A model generated the notes under the pieces. The model searched no databases. It was given only the letters and a program-made list of their open reading frames with translations, and was not told the DNA's origin. Positions 40,301-51,668 of a DNA stretch of 64,000 nucleotides are shown here, one piece after another (the stretch's first letter is position 1; each line of letters begins with the position of its first letter). The position numbers and the translations under genes are program-made. This stretch comes from Enoplosus armatus. Lineage: Eukaryota; Chordata; Actinopteri; Centrarchiformes; Enoplosidae. The stretch spans positions 22,793,501-22,857,500 of the forward strand of contig NC_092186.1 in NCBI RefSeq assembly GCF_043641665.1. The letters run 5' to 3'.

Positions 40301-43300
40301 GTTTGAGCTACAGCAAGATAGTGAAGTAGCTTTAGAAGTCTCATTTTAATCAGTCATTGGAAATATGCCAGCTAGCGAAGCCAAATGGGCCCTCCAAATG
40401 TATAACCTCTGATACCAGCCATTACTGTTGATAAAACAGTGTACATACCTCCAGTATAAAAGGAAAGTAAACCATATAAAACACTCCTGCCTACATAACT
40501 GTTTACCAGAATAAAAGTGAAACAAAATTGTGGCCCATGCTAAAAGGTATTTATCAACCTATTGCACAACCTTTCAAACACAGGGTATTAGTAAGAACAA
40601 AAGCAATTTATGAAACAGTGAACCTCGTTACCATAACCAAAACTACTGTCTGCTTACGTTGAGAATTCTGTCCTTAGCTTCAGGTGTCAGAACCAGGTAG
40701 AAGCTCTGACCATAGCTGAAGTCCCTGTCAAAAACCAGCAAGATCTCATCCTCGGGGTAGTCCTGTCAGATAAAGGAAATTGGGATTCACAACATTCAGC
40801 TATTTTCATGACAACTTTTCTTCAGACGTAATTAACGTGGTGTATTTGAATTGATTCCGACAACCAGAAGGAAACTTATTACAGCAGTAATTTGGTTGAG
40901 AGAGTGGACAGCAGAGTGAGATGTGGATTTCAGACATGAAGACTGAGGTGGTGGGGGTTTAGAGACACAGAAAAAGACAGACAACCACACACACACACAC
41001 ACACACGACCAAAAAACAGATGAGTCTGTATGGGTCCCTTAGGACGCTCTCTGGTCTTATTAGAGTAATGTATTGTAGTAGAAAGGGCATGAAAGCATAA
41101 AGTAAGAGTGGTGGTTACCATGTATTTAATCTAGACAGAGGGGAAGTGAGGTTAAACTGGTTACTGGTTTGTTCCCACAGCCCCTTAACTTGGGGTCTGT
41201 GTATCATCATGGTGTCTTGGGGGTATTGTATGAGTGATCTCTATGACAATGGATCAGCCTCACCAGCACGATCTGCTTCACAGGGCTGAAATCGGACACT
41301 GCGGCTCTTGTCTTCATGTCCTGTATGATGTGGTCTTTTTTCAGCAGCTTGTAAGGGTTCTCCCCTGTGACGTCCTCATCAGCGCAGCAGCCAAAGAGCT
41401 CCTGGGTGGCTGATGTCAGGACCATGGGGAAGATATCATCAGGATGACCTTGGAGAGAGAGAGTTCACGATCAATATAGACAAGAAAGATGGTTGACAGA
41501 GAAAATGATATACATCTAATACGAAATCACAAACTGCTTTTGGATTTGATTAGTATTTGGGCAAAGCACTTTTCAAGATGTTTCTGAATACAAAATCATT
41601 GAATGAAAGTAATTCTACCATGAGAATAACATTGTAATGTTGTAACAGATAATCCAACAGCAAGGAGCCTATGTGTTCTGTCTCTCCCGCAGACTGTACA
41701 AAGCAAATCCCAAATCGCCTGTGCAGCTAAAAAAATATCTTGGAATGGAATGTACAAATATCATGTGAAAATATTTATTTCTGATTATGTCCTGCATATA
41801 AAATCTGTGTTTTTCCATCACGGAGCGAGACAAGACGGACAGACATAAGGGACTGCACTACAGAAAGCAGAAATGGTTGTAGAAATAGATTAAACAGCGC
41901 TGAAAACAGAGACGCAAGCAGTAGGACTGTAGAGATACCACAACTAAGAGCCTAAACCTCACTTGTCAAGTCATATTCACACAATGGACAGGTGACAGAC
42001 AAGTCACCATTGCCTACGGACTTTGACACAGATTCTTGGCCCTACTTTTGTGATCAAACGCACAACAACGCCTCTGATCCTTCACCTGCCCCTCCCTGCA
42101 GGATGGACCACCCTACAATATCACAGGATGAAATGCAATCCTTGTGAATGGCGCTTGCTGCTGTATTTTCTACTATACCGGCATGTGAGAGGCAGATCAA
42201 TAATGCAGAAATTCAAGACATAAACTGCTCCGTTACAGTCATCGAGTCATGACTGTTACTATATAAAACCGCAGTACTGCACCATCACCACAACAAAGTT
42301 TGTCTTATTAAACAATCCATGCAGACTCCTCCATGTCGACTGTAAGGCCAGGCTCAGTCCAGGCCCACTACAGTAAACAGAGCTCTGCATAATGATAGTT
42401 TTCATCCTGCTTGCGGTCTCTCTCTTCAAAGTCTCTCCACAAGGTTGCTGAGGGGACCCGGGGAATGCTAAAGTACAGCTTAAGTAACCACTTCCCAGCT
42501 GGGTGTGTCAACCTTTCCCACTCACACCACTTAGGCCTCATGCCAAATCATTGTAGTGGAAACTCACACCCCTCATTTCACAGAGTTATGTGTCAAGTAT
42601 GGCATTTGTATTCATGGGAAATATTTGCTTGAGAGACAAAGAGAGTGTGATGTGCAATGTTCCATAACCCTAAAGAATGCAATTAAACTGCACTTGTAGG
42701 CTGCGCTGAGGAGATATTTTAAATTTGTCGGGCCTCTTTCCTCTTGCTTAATCCACTCAAGGCTAGCATTGCAACTGCATACTGTAAGATATTCATACTA
42801 TACCACAGTACATTGTAATAATGGCTGTTTGTTTTAATCTCTGTTGATACCAGTGAAGAATGTAAGCCTGAACAATAGGCCTTTATCAGCTGATAAGATT
42901 ACCTATCACTTATATCATTGATATCCTTGAGGAACCTGTCCAGGATTTTAATATTAATAATATTTGTGGGCAACCATATAGTCATTGTCACACGATGGGG
43001 ACTAACAAAAAGTTAAGCATTACTTTTTGGGATAAGACTTAGTTTTTAGGTTTTAGGTTAGGTTTAGGGCCAGGCTAAGTTCAAGGTTAGGGTAAATATA
43101 TTTAGGATATGTTCATTTAGGACAGCTAATAAACGTGCACTTATACTGATGCGTGTATAAGCTGAAAATGGGTGAAACTAATGAGTACATTTACAAAACA
43201 GAGCCAATCTGAATCTGAGGGCTCTTAACACCATTACTTTAAACGCCAGCAAGAGCCGATGACCTCATCTACAGTAAGATACACTGCTCGTGGCCGAAAG

Positions 43301-43978
43301 CATGGTTTCAGAGCTAGTATGTTGACAGTAAAACAGATCCTGACAATGGGGATTGAGCCAGCTGAGTAGAGAGCATGTCCAAAGGCCATGCAACAGTACA
43401 CTCAAGATCACATCAGAGGAATGCATGTCGTTTCTCCGACTCCTCAAAGACACGTCTGACTATTAGTTTCAGCCATGCTTGTTACATCTCCCTTGTCAAA
43501 GTAAGACAGTTCTTGGGATTTAGGATAAATGCTATATGGCTTTCATTAAAAGGATCCTGTCCTATCAAATAAATTAACTTATCTAATCTAATGAACTTAT
43601 GAATCAAAAACACATGGACAGTTTACTCACCACTTTTAATTAAATTGTCTCCCTATTTACGCTGAGCTCAAAGTAAGTACTTTTTTAATGGTCTATTCTA
43701 CACCATAGTTTAGGATGGGTACATAAATAAGTAAAAAAATAAGTGAATAATTTTCTCTTACCAGGCTTTTCCACATGTGCAGGTGACCAAGTCTTTTTGC
43801 CTAAAAAGGGAAGTGACAGTCACCATTTTATTTACTGCATGTCTCCGTTTGATCTTCCTTAGACAAACATACACGCACTTACACACATTTACACTATACT
43901 AGTATCCAGACACTCACCTTTACCTTTCCCCTTACTGCCTGCGCTGCTTGTTGCACTTTTTGGCCTCTTAGGTGGCAT
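25360..43978 (-). CDS. dnai3: DNAI3 / WDR63, axonemal dynein intermediate chain 3, complete coding region
   Basis: Twenty-two coding exons join in frame, in transcript order: 43978-43918, 43800-43762, 41448-41264, 40762-40658, 40168-40040, 39936-39737, 39426-39310, 38865-38669, 37981-37863, 37149-37060, 36842-36753, 35182-35063, 33926-33853, 32649-32496, 31864-31765, 29445-29321, 28865-28805, 28476-28346, 27973-27766, 27277-27186, 26739-26623, 25500-25360. They total 2655 bases, 884 residues plus TGA, close to human DNAI3 (about 890). All junctions have AG/GT and matching phase. WD-type repeats cover about residues 385-800 ('GGCINGQVVLWDISAH', 'CAIMFWDVRAS', 'WSFAIWKEG', 'GSIEVWNLLEKS'), followed by a charged helical tail. 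The protein is the vertebrate relative of Chlamydomonas IC140, part of inner dynein arm f/I1 in motile cilia. Regulation by RFX is suggested by an X-box upstream. Confidence 0.95.
27440..27545 (+). repeat. SINE/LINE-like 3' tail in dnai3 intron
   Basis: The sequence 'gtaaagcactaacctgtaca' followed by 'aggtgctatacaaataaagt' is typical of tails of short retroposons in teleosts. A related tail, 'gtaaagccctttgaattacc' with 'ttgctatatgaataaagt', is at 44620-44672. Family is not assigned. Confidence 0.5.
28150..28295 (+). repeat. LINE-like 3' tail ending in (TTCTGA)n
   Basis: 'ccttgtaatgtatgttattc' is followed by four near-perfect TTCTGA units. The same tail, with 'ggcaataaacag' before the repeats, is at 33625-33747. 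The hexamer tail at a retroposon 3' end is a familiar pattern in fish genomes. Confidence 0.6.
29880..30030. repeat. Purine-rich tract in dnai3 intron 15
   Basis: About 150 bases with very few pyrimidines on the + strand and several groups of three or more G. Such tracts can form triplex or G-quadruplex structures. It is pyrimidine-rich in the transcribed sense of dnai3 and lies 430 bases upstream of exon 16 in transcript direction, so it is too distant to be its polypyrimidine tract. Confidence 0.55.
32214..32253. repeat. Perfect 40-base AT-rich palindrome
   Basis: The sequence is its own reverse complement over 40 bases, centred between 32233 and 32234, with C at 32222 and 32230 mirrored by G at 32237 and 32245. 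It lies in a dnai3 intron and follows a TATATA run. Confidence 0.9.
33625..33747 (+). repeat. LINE-like 3' tail ending in (TTCTGA)n, second copy
   Basis: It shares 'acatgtttgttgtcaacacc', 'aaattccttgtaatgtatgt' and terminal TTCTGA units with the copy at 28150-28295, in the same orientation, opposite to dnai3. Confidence 0.6.
34459..34482. repeat. Poly-C run, 24 bases
   Basis: The longest C homopolymer in the window, in a dnai3 intron. Its length may be an assembly approximation. Confidence 0.9.
38669..43978 (-). other. dnai3: DNAI3 N-terminal region (exons 1-8)
   Basis: Exon 1 carries the start codon at 43978-43976 and a short basic stretch 'MPPKRPKSATSS'; its 5' end is at an acceptor at 44000, so at least one upstream noncoding exon exists. 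Exon 2 is only 39 bases. Exons 3-8 encode the conserved region before the WD repeats, including 'HPDDIFPMVLTSATQELFGC', 'YPEDEILLVFDRDFSYGQSF', 'RGRRKFGAPVCFSDRN' and 'EEIMNVFVDDWKALG'. Exon 6 ends at a donor GTACAC, weaker than the others but the only one that gives correct phase to exon 7. Confidence 0.9.
40986..41006. repeat. (CA)n microsatellite
   Basis: Perfect CA repeat of about 10 units in a dnai3 intron. Confidence 0.95.
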
Positions 43979-44810
43979 CTCAGCTCTTAGGATAGCTTCA
44001 CTAATGAGAGGGAGACAGTTTATGTACAAATTCAACAACATAAGTTAGGTTTCTCCTAGCAAAACACCAACCTACATATTATCATTTCATTGACCACCCT
44101 GTTTAATTCGTACAGAGGCTACACACAGTGGCAGAGCGGTGTCTGGCAATAGTGCTCGAATAAAATCATTGTGAATGCAGATGGCGACATCTTGTGGAGG
44201 ATAAGAGAAATGTCCTGTTGTTTTCGCATTGCTTTGTAAGAGGGCCCCTAGAGCAAGAGAAGCCTACCTAAATTTACCTAGTCTGTAAAAACAAAATGAA
44301 GCCATGTCCTCAGGCTGTCATACATTTTTATGGTGCACTGAAGTTCATACTTGCCAAGGTTATAACTAATGACAATATAATAAATGAATGTAATAAATGA
44401 AAATATAATAAAAACTGAAAGAAATTGCATAGAACACATACACATTAGTTGTTTTTTTTTATTCTTCTGTTTATACTATCTCATTCGATTTTGGCTTATT
44501 TTCAATCTTGTTCTATTATTTCTAAAGCCCATATAAAGATTTGCCTTCCTTTCTATTTTGCATTGTGTTTCTTTTATACACCTTATCTTACATCTATTGT
44601 TAATGTCTTTAAATGTCCTATGTAAAGCCCTTTGAATTACCTTGCCATTGAAAGTTGCTATATGAATAAAGTACCAATCATGCAAAATGGCCCCACTCGT
44701 ATTATGTTACATTAGTTTTTATTACTGCATTAAGTGTGAGCAGCAATTTTATGTTATATTTGCTTGAGGTGCAATTCATTTTACTACTTTATATACCACT
44801 GGGTAAATGA

Positions 44811-44844
<34 letters not shown>
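44811..44844. repeat. (ATCT)8 microsatellite
   Basis: A perfect ATCT tetranucleotide repeat of eight and a half units in the 5' noncoding part of dnai3. Confidence 0.95.
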
Positions 44845-45357
44845 GCATCACGTTTTATAATATATTTTGGGTGACATTTTTAATGTGTACAATAAACTGT
44901 AGGGAAAAAAAAATCCTACTTAGTAGTTCTTGTACTTAACCTAGTTACTTTCAACTACTGATTAACCCTATGTCAAATGTTGGACATAATAACGTCACAG
45001 TATCATAATGCAACGGTTCATATACAACACAATACAATATATCTACCATTCAGTTGAGCCGTTTGTTCGCTATTAGCAAGCTTAAAAGTAAGTTACAGAC
45101 ACAGTAGATGCGACCTTGGTATGAACTCGACGCGCTGTTTTTTTGCTAACCTCACAATAAGAAGACTTAGACTAGCTAAGCTAATGTTAATTTAGCATGG
45201 CATAATTTACTTGCTAGCTAACTAGGAGGAGTAACAGTGATAAAAAAAAAAGACACTTGTTATTACAAGTCAGTTTCATCGATGGTGCAGTCAACGGTAA
45301 CATAAATCCCACTAGAGATGTTACAGCTACAGTTTATAGATAGTAAATAAAGTTTAC

Positions 45358-45430
45358 CGGTAGTTAAACCATAGCCGTTAGCTTGAACTCCTCTCTAACG
45401 TTACACTTTTTGCTCCTCGCTCATCAGTGG
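45358..45430 (-). other. dnai3: Possible 5' noncoding exon of dnai3
   Basis: On the - strand, 'ctaccg' is followed by GTAAAC, a usable donor after position 45358, and the acceptor at 44001 opens the exon with the dnai3 start codon. The X-box at 45440-45454 would then sit just upstream of the transcription start. Another donor, CAG/GTAACT at 45551-45552 on the - strand, is a stronger match and would put the exon further upstream. Neither can be chosen without transcript data. Confidence 0.35.
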
Positions 45431-45439
45431 GACTGTTTG

Positions 45440-45454
45440 GTTGCCAGGGGTTAC
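45440..45454 (-). promoter_or_regulatory. RFX X-box in the dnai3/mcoln3 intergenic promoter
   Basis: On the - strand the sequence is GTAACC-CCT-GGCAAC, a full match to the X-box consensus GTNRCC-N(0-3)-RGYAAC bound by RFX transcription factors. RFX sites are typical of promoters of motile-cilium genes. It lies 1.46 kb upstream of the dnai3 start codon, in the GC-richer stretch between the head-to-head genes dnai3 and mcoln3. Confidence 0.7.
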
Positions 45455-45689
45455 AGGAGGGGGGGGGGGGTAAAACATTGACTGACAGATCCAAGAGCCA
45501 ATCAGAGCCCAGCAGTGAAATGACGTTAATCATTGTAAAAAAAAAAGTTACCTGTGCCATTCACGCGCAGCTTGAGGAGTTCGCTCACAGGAGACAACAC
45601 ACACTCCGGAAGTTTAGTCGAGTTCTATTACTCCAGTCCTGACTCTCACGAGGGGAAAAAACAATATGAGTAAATTATGAATTTTAATT

Positions 45690-45769
45690 AGACCAGGTAA
45701 TCTGGACACAACGCGCGCGCCGCAGACGACAGGTGGACGCAACCAGAAGTTGATTAACCTCGGACATCG
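45690..45769 (+). other. mcoln3: Possible 5' noncoding exon of mcoln3
   Basis: A CpG-rich stretch ('cacaacgcgcgcgccgcaga') is followed by a consensus donor, 'acatcg' then GTAAGT at 45770. The coding exon of mcoln3 begins at an acceptor before 46551, so a noncoding first exon here is plausible. Its 5' end is a guess. Confidence 0.45.
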
Positions 45770-46576
45770 GTAAGTAGCCCATTGGCTAATTGCATCTTTT
45801 CACTTTGTCATTCCTGTTCACTGGCCGCGATCGACAGGTTAAACTCTTACACGACAAATAATGAATATTTAGATGGTTTGCCGCAATGGTGGGAGCTGGT
45901 CAGGTTTCAGAATGTGAGCTGCTGTGTATTATTCAACAATGCTCAGGTACACCTGACTTCATTTCCTTCTTCTTCACAGACAGTTGCTGATCAGTCAACC
46001 ATTAGTTATGGGGGTAAAGACCTTGGACATGTGTCTATGGTAAAGACAGTCAAAGTGGCCCTACAGCCCGTTAGAGCTTCATACAGACCCTGTGCCAAAT
46101 GACTGAAATTGTACAGTCTAATGCAATCCAATAATGTTCCGTTTCTGTTGATACTGTTAAGTGTTTGTTCAACCTTTTGAGGCCATAGTTTGAAAGGCAA
46201 GTGCATTGGATTTCATTATAGTAATAAGTGTTTCCGTTCTACCTCTTCTTCTCGAATAAGAATTGGCTGGAAATAATATTAGAAACAGCATTCATTATAA
46301 TGAAGTCCAATACTATAACACCCCCACTAAGGTCTCAAAAAGCTTGACCAAAAAATAAAGAAAAAAAAGAACATGATAAGCTACAAAAATAAAGGATTTA
46401 TTGCTTGACAGTTGTATTACATTTTACGGCTGTACATGGTACTGTACTGGTTGTGTGACCCACTGTTGCTCTGCTCTATGGGCGCCACCAAGGCTACACT
46501 TGCGAGATCAATAACAGTAACGATGTAATGTCATTATTATTGCACTTCAGTCTCCCATATTCAATTGATCGTAGAT

Positions 46577-49500
46577 ATGGAGGAGTCCGGTGACTTGTAT
46601 GACGTGTATGAGACAAATGGCCCCCCTCCCTGGGCCGACCACCGCCATCAGTGCCTGGAGGATCTGGACAATGTGGAGTGTCTCAGAAGGAAGATCAAAT
46701 ATTACTTCATGAACCCCTGCGAGAAGTACCACGCTCGCGGCCGAAAACCATGGAAACTCATACTGCAGATCATCAAAATTGCCATCATTACTGTCCAGGT
46801 AGTAATCTCAGACGTGACCTGAACAGATGTTGAGTGTGTTGTTTCACCATTCTGGTAATAAATGTCTTCTTTTTTTTTTTTTTTGGTCCCATCTCAGTTG
46901 GTGTCTTTTGGGCTGAGCAACCAGATGGTTGTCACATTCAAGGAGGAGAACCTGATGACATTCAAGCACCTCTTCTTGAAGGATTACGTCGATGGGGGCA
47001 TGGCTACGTATGCAGTATACAGACAGACTGATGTTTATGATCACATCGATTACATCATTGAACAGGTAACTGAATGCAATCATTTTCTTTTTATTTCCTC
47101 TTTTTTGCACGGAACACCAGGAAGGAGTTTTTTTTAAATGTTTTTTATTATTATTATTATTTGCTGGAAATTGTTTATTTTGATCATGTGAAGCAGTAGA
47201 GTTTTCCTTTTGCTTTTGTGTTACTGTGAATCATTGTTGGAATTTTATGACTTTTATAACTCTGCATGCAAAGCTTAACAGGTTTACAAGATGTCACTTG
47301 TCATGGGATTGGACTTTGTTCATGTTGTTTAAATCTGTCATTTTGGTTTGTACTGTTTGACTGCACAAACGTGCTGTAAAATTACAGTTCACCCAGACTG
47401 CGGCAACCCCAGCACTGTCAAAGTGTCAACAAACCTGACTTTATTATACCTGGGATTTCACTTGTTCATTTTCTAGTATGGACTTCTGCACAACATCACA
47501 GTAGGCAATCACGAATATGAGAAAACTGGCGCCATCTACACCCCCCTGTCACTGTGTCAGAAGTTCTACAGAAACGGTACCATCTTCCCTGGAAATGAGA
47601 CTTTTGAAATAGACGCGCAAGTGGAAACCGGTATGTAAGCATGATTGTTTAGAGCTAAAGGAAAAACGGACAACCTAACCGGGTTTATTCAGCAAAACAT
47701 TTGACATTGCTTGTTTTGTGTCTTTTTGTTGTGGCTTGTATTGAACAGAGTGCCTCAGAGTTTATCCGATGTATCACCCGTCACTGCGGGAGGCACTTCC
47801 GCATTTTGAATTGCATTTCAAAAGGTTTGTGCCTAACGTTTAATTATAGTCTTCTTTTTTTTTTTTTCATAAGGCAAAATCATTTTCCTCTCCTCCCCTC
47901 TTTGTTCATGACGCTCTGTCTTCCAGGATGCTCTCCGTCAAGGTCACGTTCGCCCTCAAGGCCATAAACTTGCAGACGGTGAGACACCGAGAGCTGCCAG
48001 ACTGCTACGACTTCACCGTCATTGTACGTCTCCACGTGTCTTGTTTTCTTTGTCTTTCAAAAGCAGGGACACGACACATCTGATCACTTCACTGCTGCCT
48101 CGGCGGTCCCTTGTGACGCTGCACCTGTTCACACAGCACAGACAGGAGTTGAAATGGAAGGAATCGGTGTCAGTCCTGTGTTCATTTAATGAAGCTTACT
48201 TTGACTCAAATCTGAGCAGTCAAAAGTAATCCCGTTTGCACACACAGCCATTTACATAGTCAAATGTTAGCTTCAGGGCCTCACGCGTGAATGTTTGGCT
48301 GCAAAGATGTCGTCCCTTTTTTTTTTTATTTAAACACGGCTGTCTGGTTAACAGATCACTTTCAACAACCAAGCTCACAGCGGCAGGATAAAGGTTGACC
48401 TGGAAAATGATGTAGACATCAATGAATGCAGAGACTGGAAAGTAACTGGGGCATGTAAGTTTTTCCGAGCTGAAGTTGGTATGTACAAAGGATTCATCTG
48501 TATTGTTTCAAGCCCACGTCCAGGATCCCCCTGGGATTCATTAAGGCTGCTCTCTTAAGCTCGAGACTTTGCCGCGCGTGAAATCTATTTACAATGAGAT
48601 TCTTTTTCAATTCCTGTGCTCCCTCAGCCGCCAGAAACATATACCTGACTGTGCTGTTTGACTGCCTCATCATTATAACCTGCATCACCTCCTTTGCCCT
48701 CTGCATGCGCTCAGTCATCAACGGGGTTCAGCTACAGTTAGTAAGTATTCGTTTATTTTCTCGGAGGGAAGTAGAGGTATGATTGTGTGACGTACACCTG
48801 TTCATTGTGGTGCTGTATTTATGTATTTGCAACTAGATACCTTGTCTGTACTTCCCTTTTCCTTTTTATTTTGCCATTAGTTCACCATTACTATTATTTG
48901 ATTTGATTCTTCCTAGGCTGGTACTCTTTATTTCTTGTTGGTGCTGATTTTTGTAGGTTTGCCTTTGCTTGTTGTGTGGATTGCTTACATGGGCCTCTGT
49001 AGTTAATGCAAGTTTAAAAAAAAAAAAAAAAAACTTCCTTACAGAGATTTACAGTGCAACTTTCCCTCTGCTGTGAACAGGAGTACACGCTCTACTGCAG
49101 GAACCACTGCAGCAAGGACGTCCCATGGTCAGACAAGTTGGAGTTTGTCAATGGTTGGTACATCCTGATCATTGTTAGCGACTCATTGAGCATCATTGGC
49201 TCCATTCTCAAGATAGAGATCCAGACTAAGGTAATGGGGGATTTGCTGAGGCTGATCCATGTAAACCGCAATGTCTGTCAATGTTAGCTGCTGTCTGCAG
49301 GGTGAATGCACTTTGGGGGTGTTCCTTCAGTCCATTTGGTCACATTTTTCCCCATCCACGGTTTCTTTTAGGTCCTCACAAGTTATGACGTCTGCAGCAT
49401 CTTCCTCGGGACAGGCACCATGTTTGTCTGGATTGGGGTCATCCGCTACATGGGCTACTTTAGGAAGTATAATGTAAGACCAGGTCATTTATCAAATACA

Positions 49501-51257
49501 GAACATGCCCATTAGTTTCTATGAGTGTCACATGTAGTGCAATTATCTGACAATGGCATTGCCATACTGTCTGCGATAGAGATCCCGCTCAAAGCAAACA
49601 CAACAGTAGCACTCATCATTTTTGCTCTTTTACCTGTTCAGCGAGTAGTTTCCCAGATGCTTGTCTTCGGCGTACATACACCCCCCCCACACACATACGT
49701 TTCTGTGGCTATTTTCAGATTCTCATCCTGACACTCAGGGCAGCTTTCCCAAACGTTATCCGTTTCATCTGCTGCGCTGGAATCATCTACCTGAGTTACT
49801 GTTTGTGCGGCTGGATCGTCCTCGGCCCGTATCACGAGAAGGTAACGCAAAGCAACGTCTGCTGGATTCCCACAAAAGCCAAACCCGAACCAGAACGTAT
49901 TGTCAATTCTAATCAGGTTCTGCTAGTTCCTGTAATTAATCATGAAAGATGGAGACAAACGGTAACCTTTCTTCTCTTTGACCTTTTTTTTTGGTGTTTT
50001 GTTTTAGTTTCGGACCTTGAACACGGTGTCGGAGTGTCTGTTCTCCCTGATCAACGGAGACGACATGTTTCCCACCTTTAAGAACATGACGCAGAAGAGC
50101 AGCCTGGTGTGGTTTTTCAGCAGGGTGTACCTCTACTCTTTTGTCTCGCTTTTCATCTACATGATCCTCAGCCTGTTCATCACAATCATCACCGACACCT
50201 ATGACACCATCAAGGTGATGTTGGCTCTTGTTTTTCGATATTTGTAACCCATCATCCTGTATGGATGTGTTCCCGACCTACTTTTGAGGAAAGATTTGAG
50301 TGGCGGGGTGAAGTATTCAGATCTTCTACTTCGGTAAAAGTAGCACAGCAGTAGTAGTACTATAGTGTAGAAATACTCTGTTACAAGTAAGCCATGCATT
50401 CAAATCTTTACATAAGTTAAAATACCAAAAGTAAAAGTACTCATCATGTAGTATGGCCCATATCGGAATAATGTATATTTATAATATTGGATTGTAGCTG
50501 TTGATCCATTAATGTGTACATCACGTTAATGCTGCAGCTGTTAAAGGTGGCTGGGGAGGGGGGGGGGGGTCTTATCTGAACCCATAATAACATTTATTTA
50601 TTGATAATATTTTGTATTATTAACTTGAATCTACAAAGTAACTAAAGTTATCAAATAAATGTAGTGGAGTTAAATATATAGAGTGGAGCAGAAGTGTAAA
50701 GTAGCAGAAAATTGGAGAGTACTTTGCTGTAAAGACTGCAAATGAAACATTACTCTTCTCCAGTGGCGGAGAGTACGAAACTGTGCCACACTCAGTGTAA
50801 AACTGTCACTCTCTGCCTTGTATCCTGTAGCAGCAGCAGCAGAGTGGAACCCCGACATCAGAGCTGCAGAAATTCTTGTCGGCGTGTAAAGATCTGCCAA
50901 ACTCGGGAGTGTACAGACTCGACGAGAACAGCAGCTGCCTCTTGAGCTGCTGCATCGCCAGGTAGGTCAGATGCAGCAGACTCCACTAAAAAAAAAAAAA
51001 AAAAAAAAAATGAATTGGCCCATGCTGGCTGGTCATTTTATCGTGCCGGGAGTCTGATATCAGCGGTATCTTGGCAACCTTTTGCTTTTTATGTTGTAAC
51101 GTAAGCCATTTTGGGCGCCCCTTAATAGCACTACTTAAACTGGGGGTGCAAGCGCAGTGCAGACGCAAGACATAACATCTGTCATAGAATCTAAGCTGAG
51201 CCATTTTCTCCTTTCAGGTACAGGGAGCATCAAGAGAGGCTGACTTCAGAGGCATAG
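46577..51257 (+). CDS. mcoln3: Mucolipin-3 (TRPML3) cation channel, complete coding region
   Basis: Thirteen coding exons: 46577-46798, 46898-47065, 47477-47630, 47749-47824, 47927-48023, 48355-48454, 48628-48740, 49081-49230, 49372-49473, 49719-49841, 50008-50214, 50831-50961, 51218-51257. They total 1683 bases, 560 residues plus TAG; human MCOLN3 has 553. TM1 follows '[15 protein letters not shown]' (about residues 60-80). The luminal loop has N-glycosylation sequons at Asn136, Asn163 and Asn170. The pore motif 'NGDDMF' is at 451-456. Mucolipins are PI(3,5)P2-gated, Ca2+-permeable channels of endosomes and lysosomes. '[11 protein letters not shown]', 'TYAVY' and 'CKDLPNSG' in the tail favour MCOLN3 over MCOLN2. 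Teleosts may carry two mcoln3 paralogues, so an a/b suffix is left open. The start at 46577 is the first ATG in frame; the exon opens at 46551. Confidence 0.94.
49719..50214 (+). other. mcoln3: MCOLN3 pore-forming exons (TM5, pore loop, TM6)
   Basis: Exon 49719-49841 encodes TM5 ('[20 protein letters not shown]'). Exon 50008-50214 encodes the pore helix, the '[10 protein letters not shown]' filter and TM6 ('[18 protein letters not shown]'), ending 'ITDTYDTIK'. The two acidic residues of the filter, Asp453 and Asp454, are intact, so a functional Ca2+-permeable pore is expected. Confidence 0.9.
50305..50715. repeat. Teleost miniature element in mcoln3 intron
   Basis: 'gaagtattcagatcttctac', 'gtagaaatactctgttacaa' and 'aaagtaaaagtactcatcat' match a non-autonomous DNA element I recognise as very common in perciform introns (often classed as hAT-like). 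A near-inverse end, 'gcagaagtgtaaagtagcag', lies near 50690. A G run interrupts it at 50560-50573. Boundaries are approximate. Confidence 0.55.
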
Positions 51258-51668
51258 CAGGACTTTAATGTGGAGATATTGAAAGGCCACGCTGTATTAA
51301 CTATAGCCAATTAACTGATATATTCAGCGAAAATCAAACTTTATTTTAGTTTATTATTAGGCCACAGGTTTGCTCAGGTGATTTGATTTTAACGTGAAGG
51401 AGTATTTCAGTGCTGACAAGACCAAACCCCAGTGGACGTTGGGGGTTAGAAATGAAAGAGCCGAGACACTTAAATCTGGTGTCAATATGATGCACTGATG
51501 CGGAGAAGACTTTGTAAATACTAATATTTATACTGATATGTAGATGGGGGGGGGTGTTTTAATTAATTGTTTTTTTCCCAAAGCCTGTTGCTAGGATAGA
51601 TCCCAATGTTGTACACTGAAGATGATGAATCAAGGTTAAATAAATAAGCGGTCATGTAAATTCATGAT
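51258..51668 (+). other. mcoln3: mcoln3 3'UTR
   Basis: About 400 bases follow the TAG at 51255-51257 and lead to AATAAA at 51639-51644. No coding sequence was seen. Confidence 0.65.
51639..51644 (+). terminator. mcoln3: Poly(A) signal of mcoln3
   Basis: AATAAA, 382 bases after the stop codon. Cleavage is expected around 51655-51670, which overlaps the end of the convergent gpsm2 transcript. Confidence 0.65.

Noticed and set aside
43040..43110. TTAGG-rich stretch resembling interstitial telomere repeat
   Set aside because: The units are irregular and few; no run of TTAGGG copies is present.
46577..51257. Assignment to MCOLN2 or MCOLN1
   Set aside because: Residues in the first luminal segment and the 'CKDLPNSG' tail fit MCOLN3 better, and dnai3 is the direct neighbour, as for MCOLN3 in other vertebrates.
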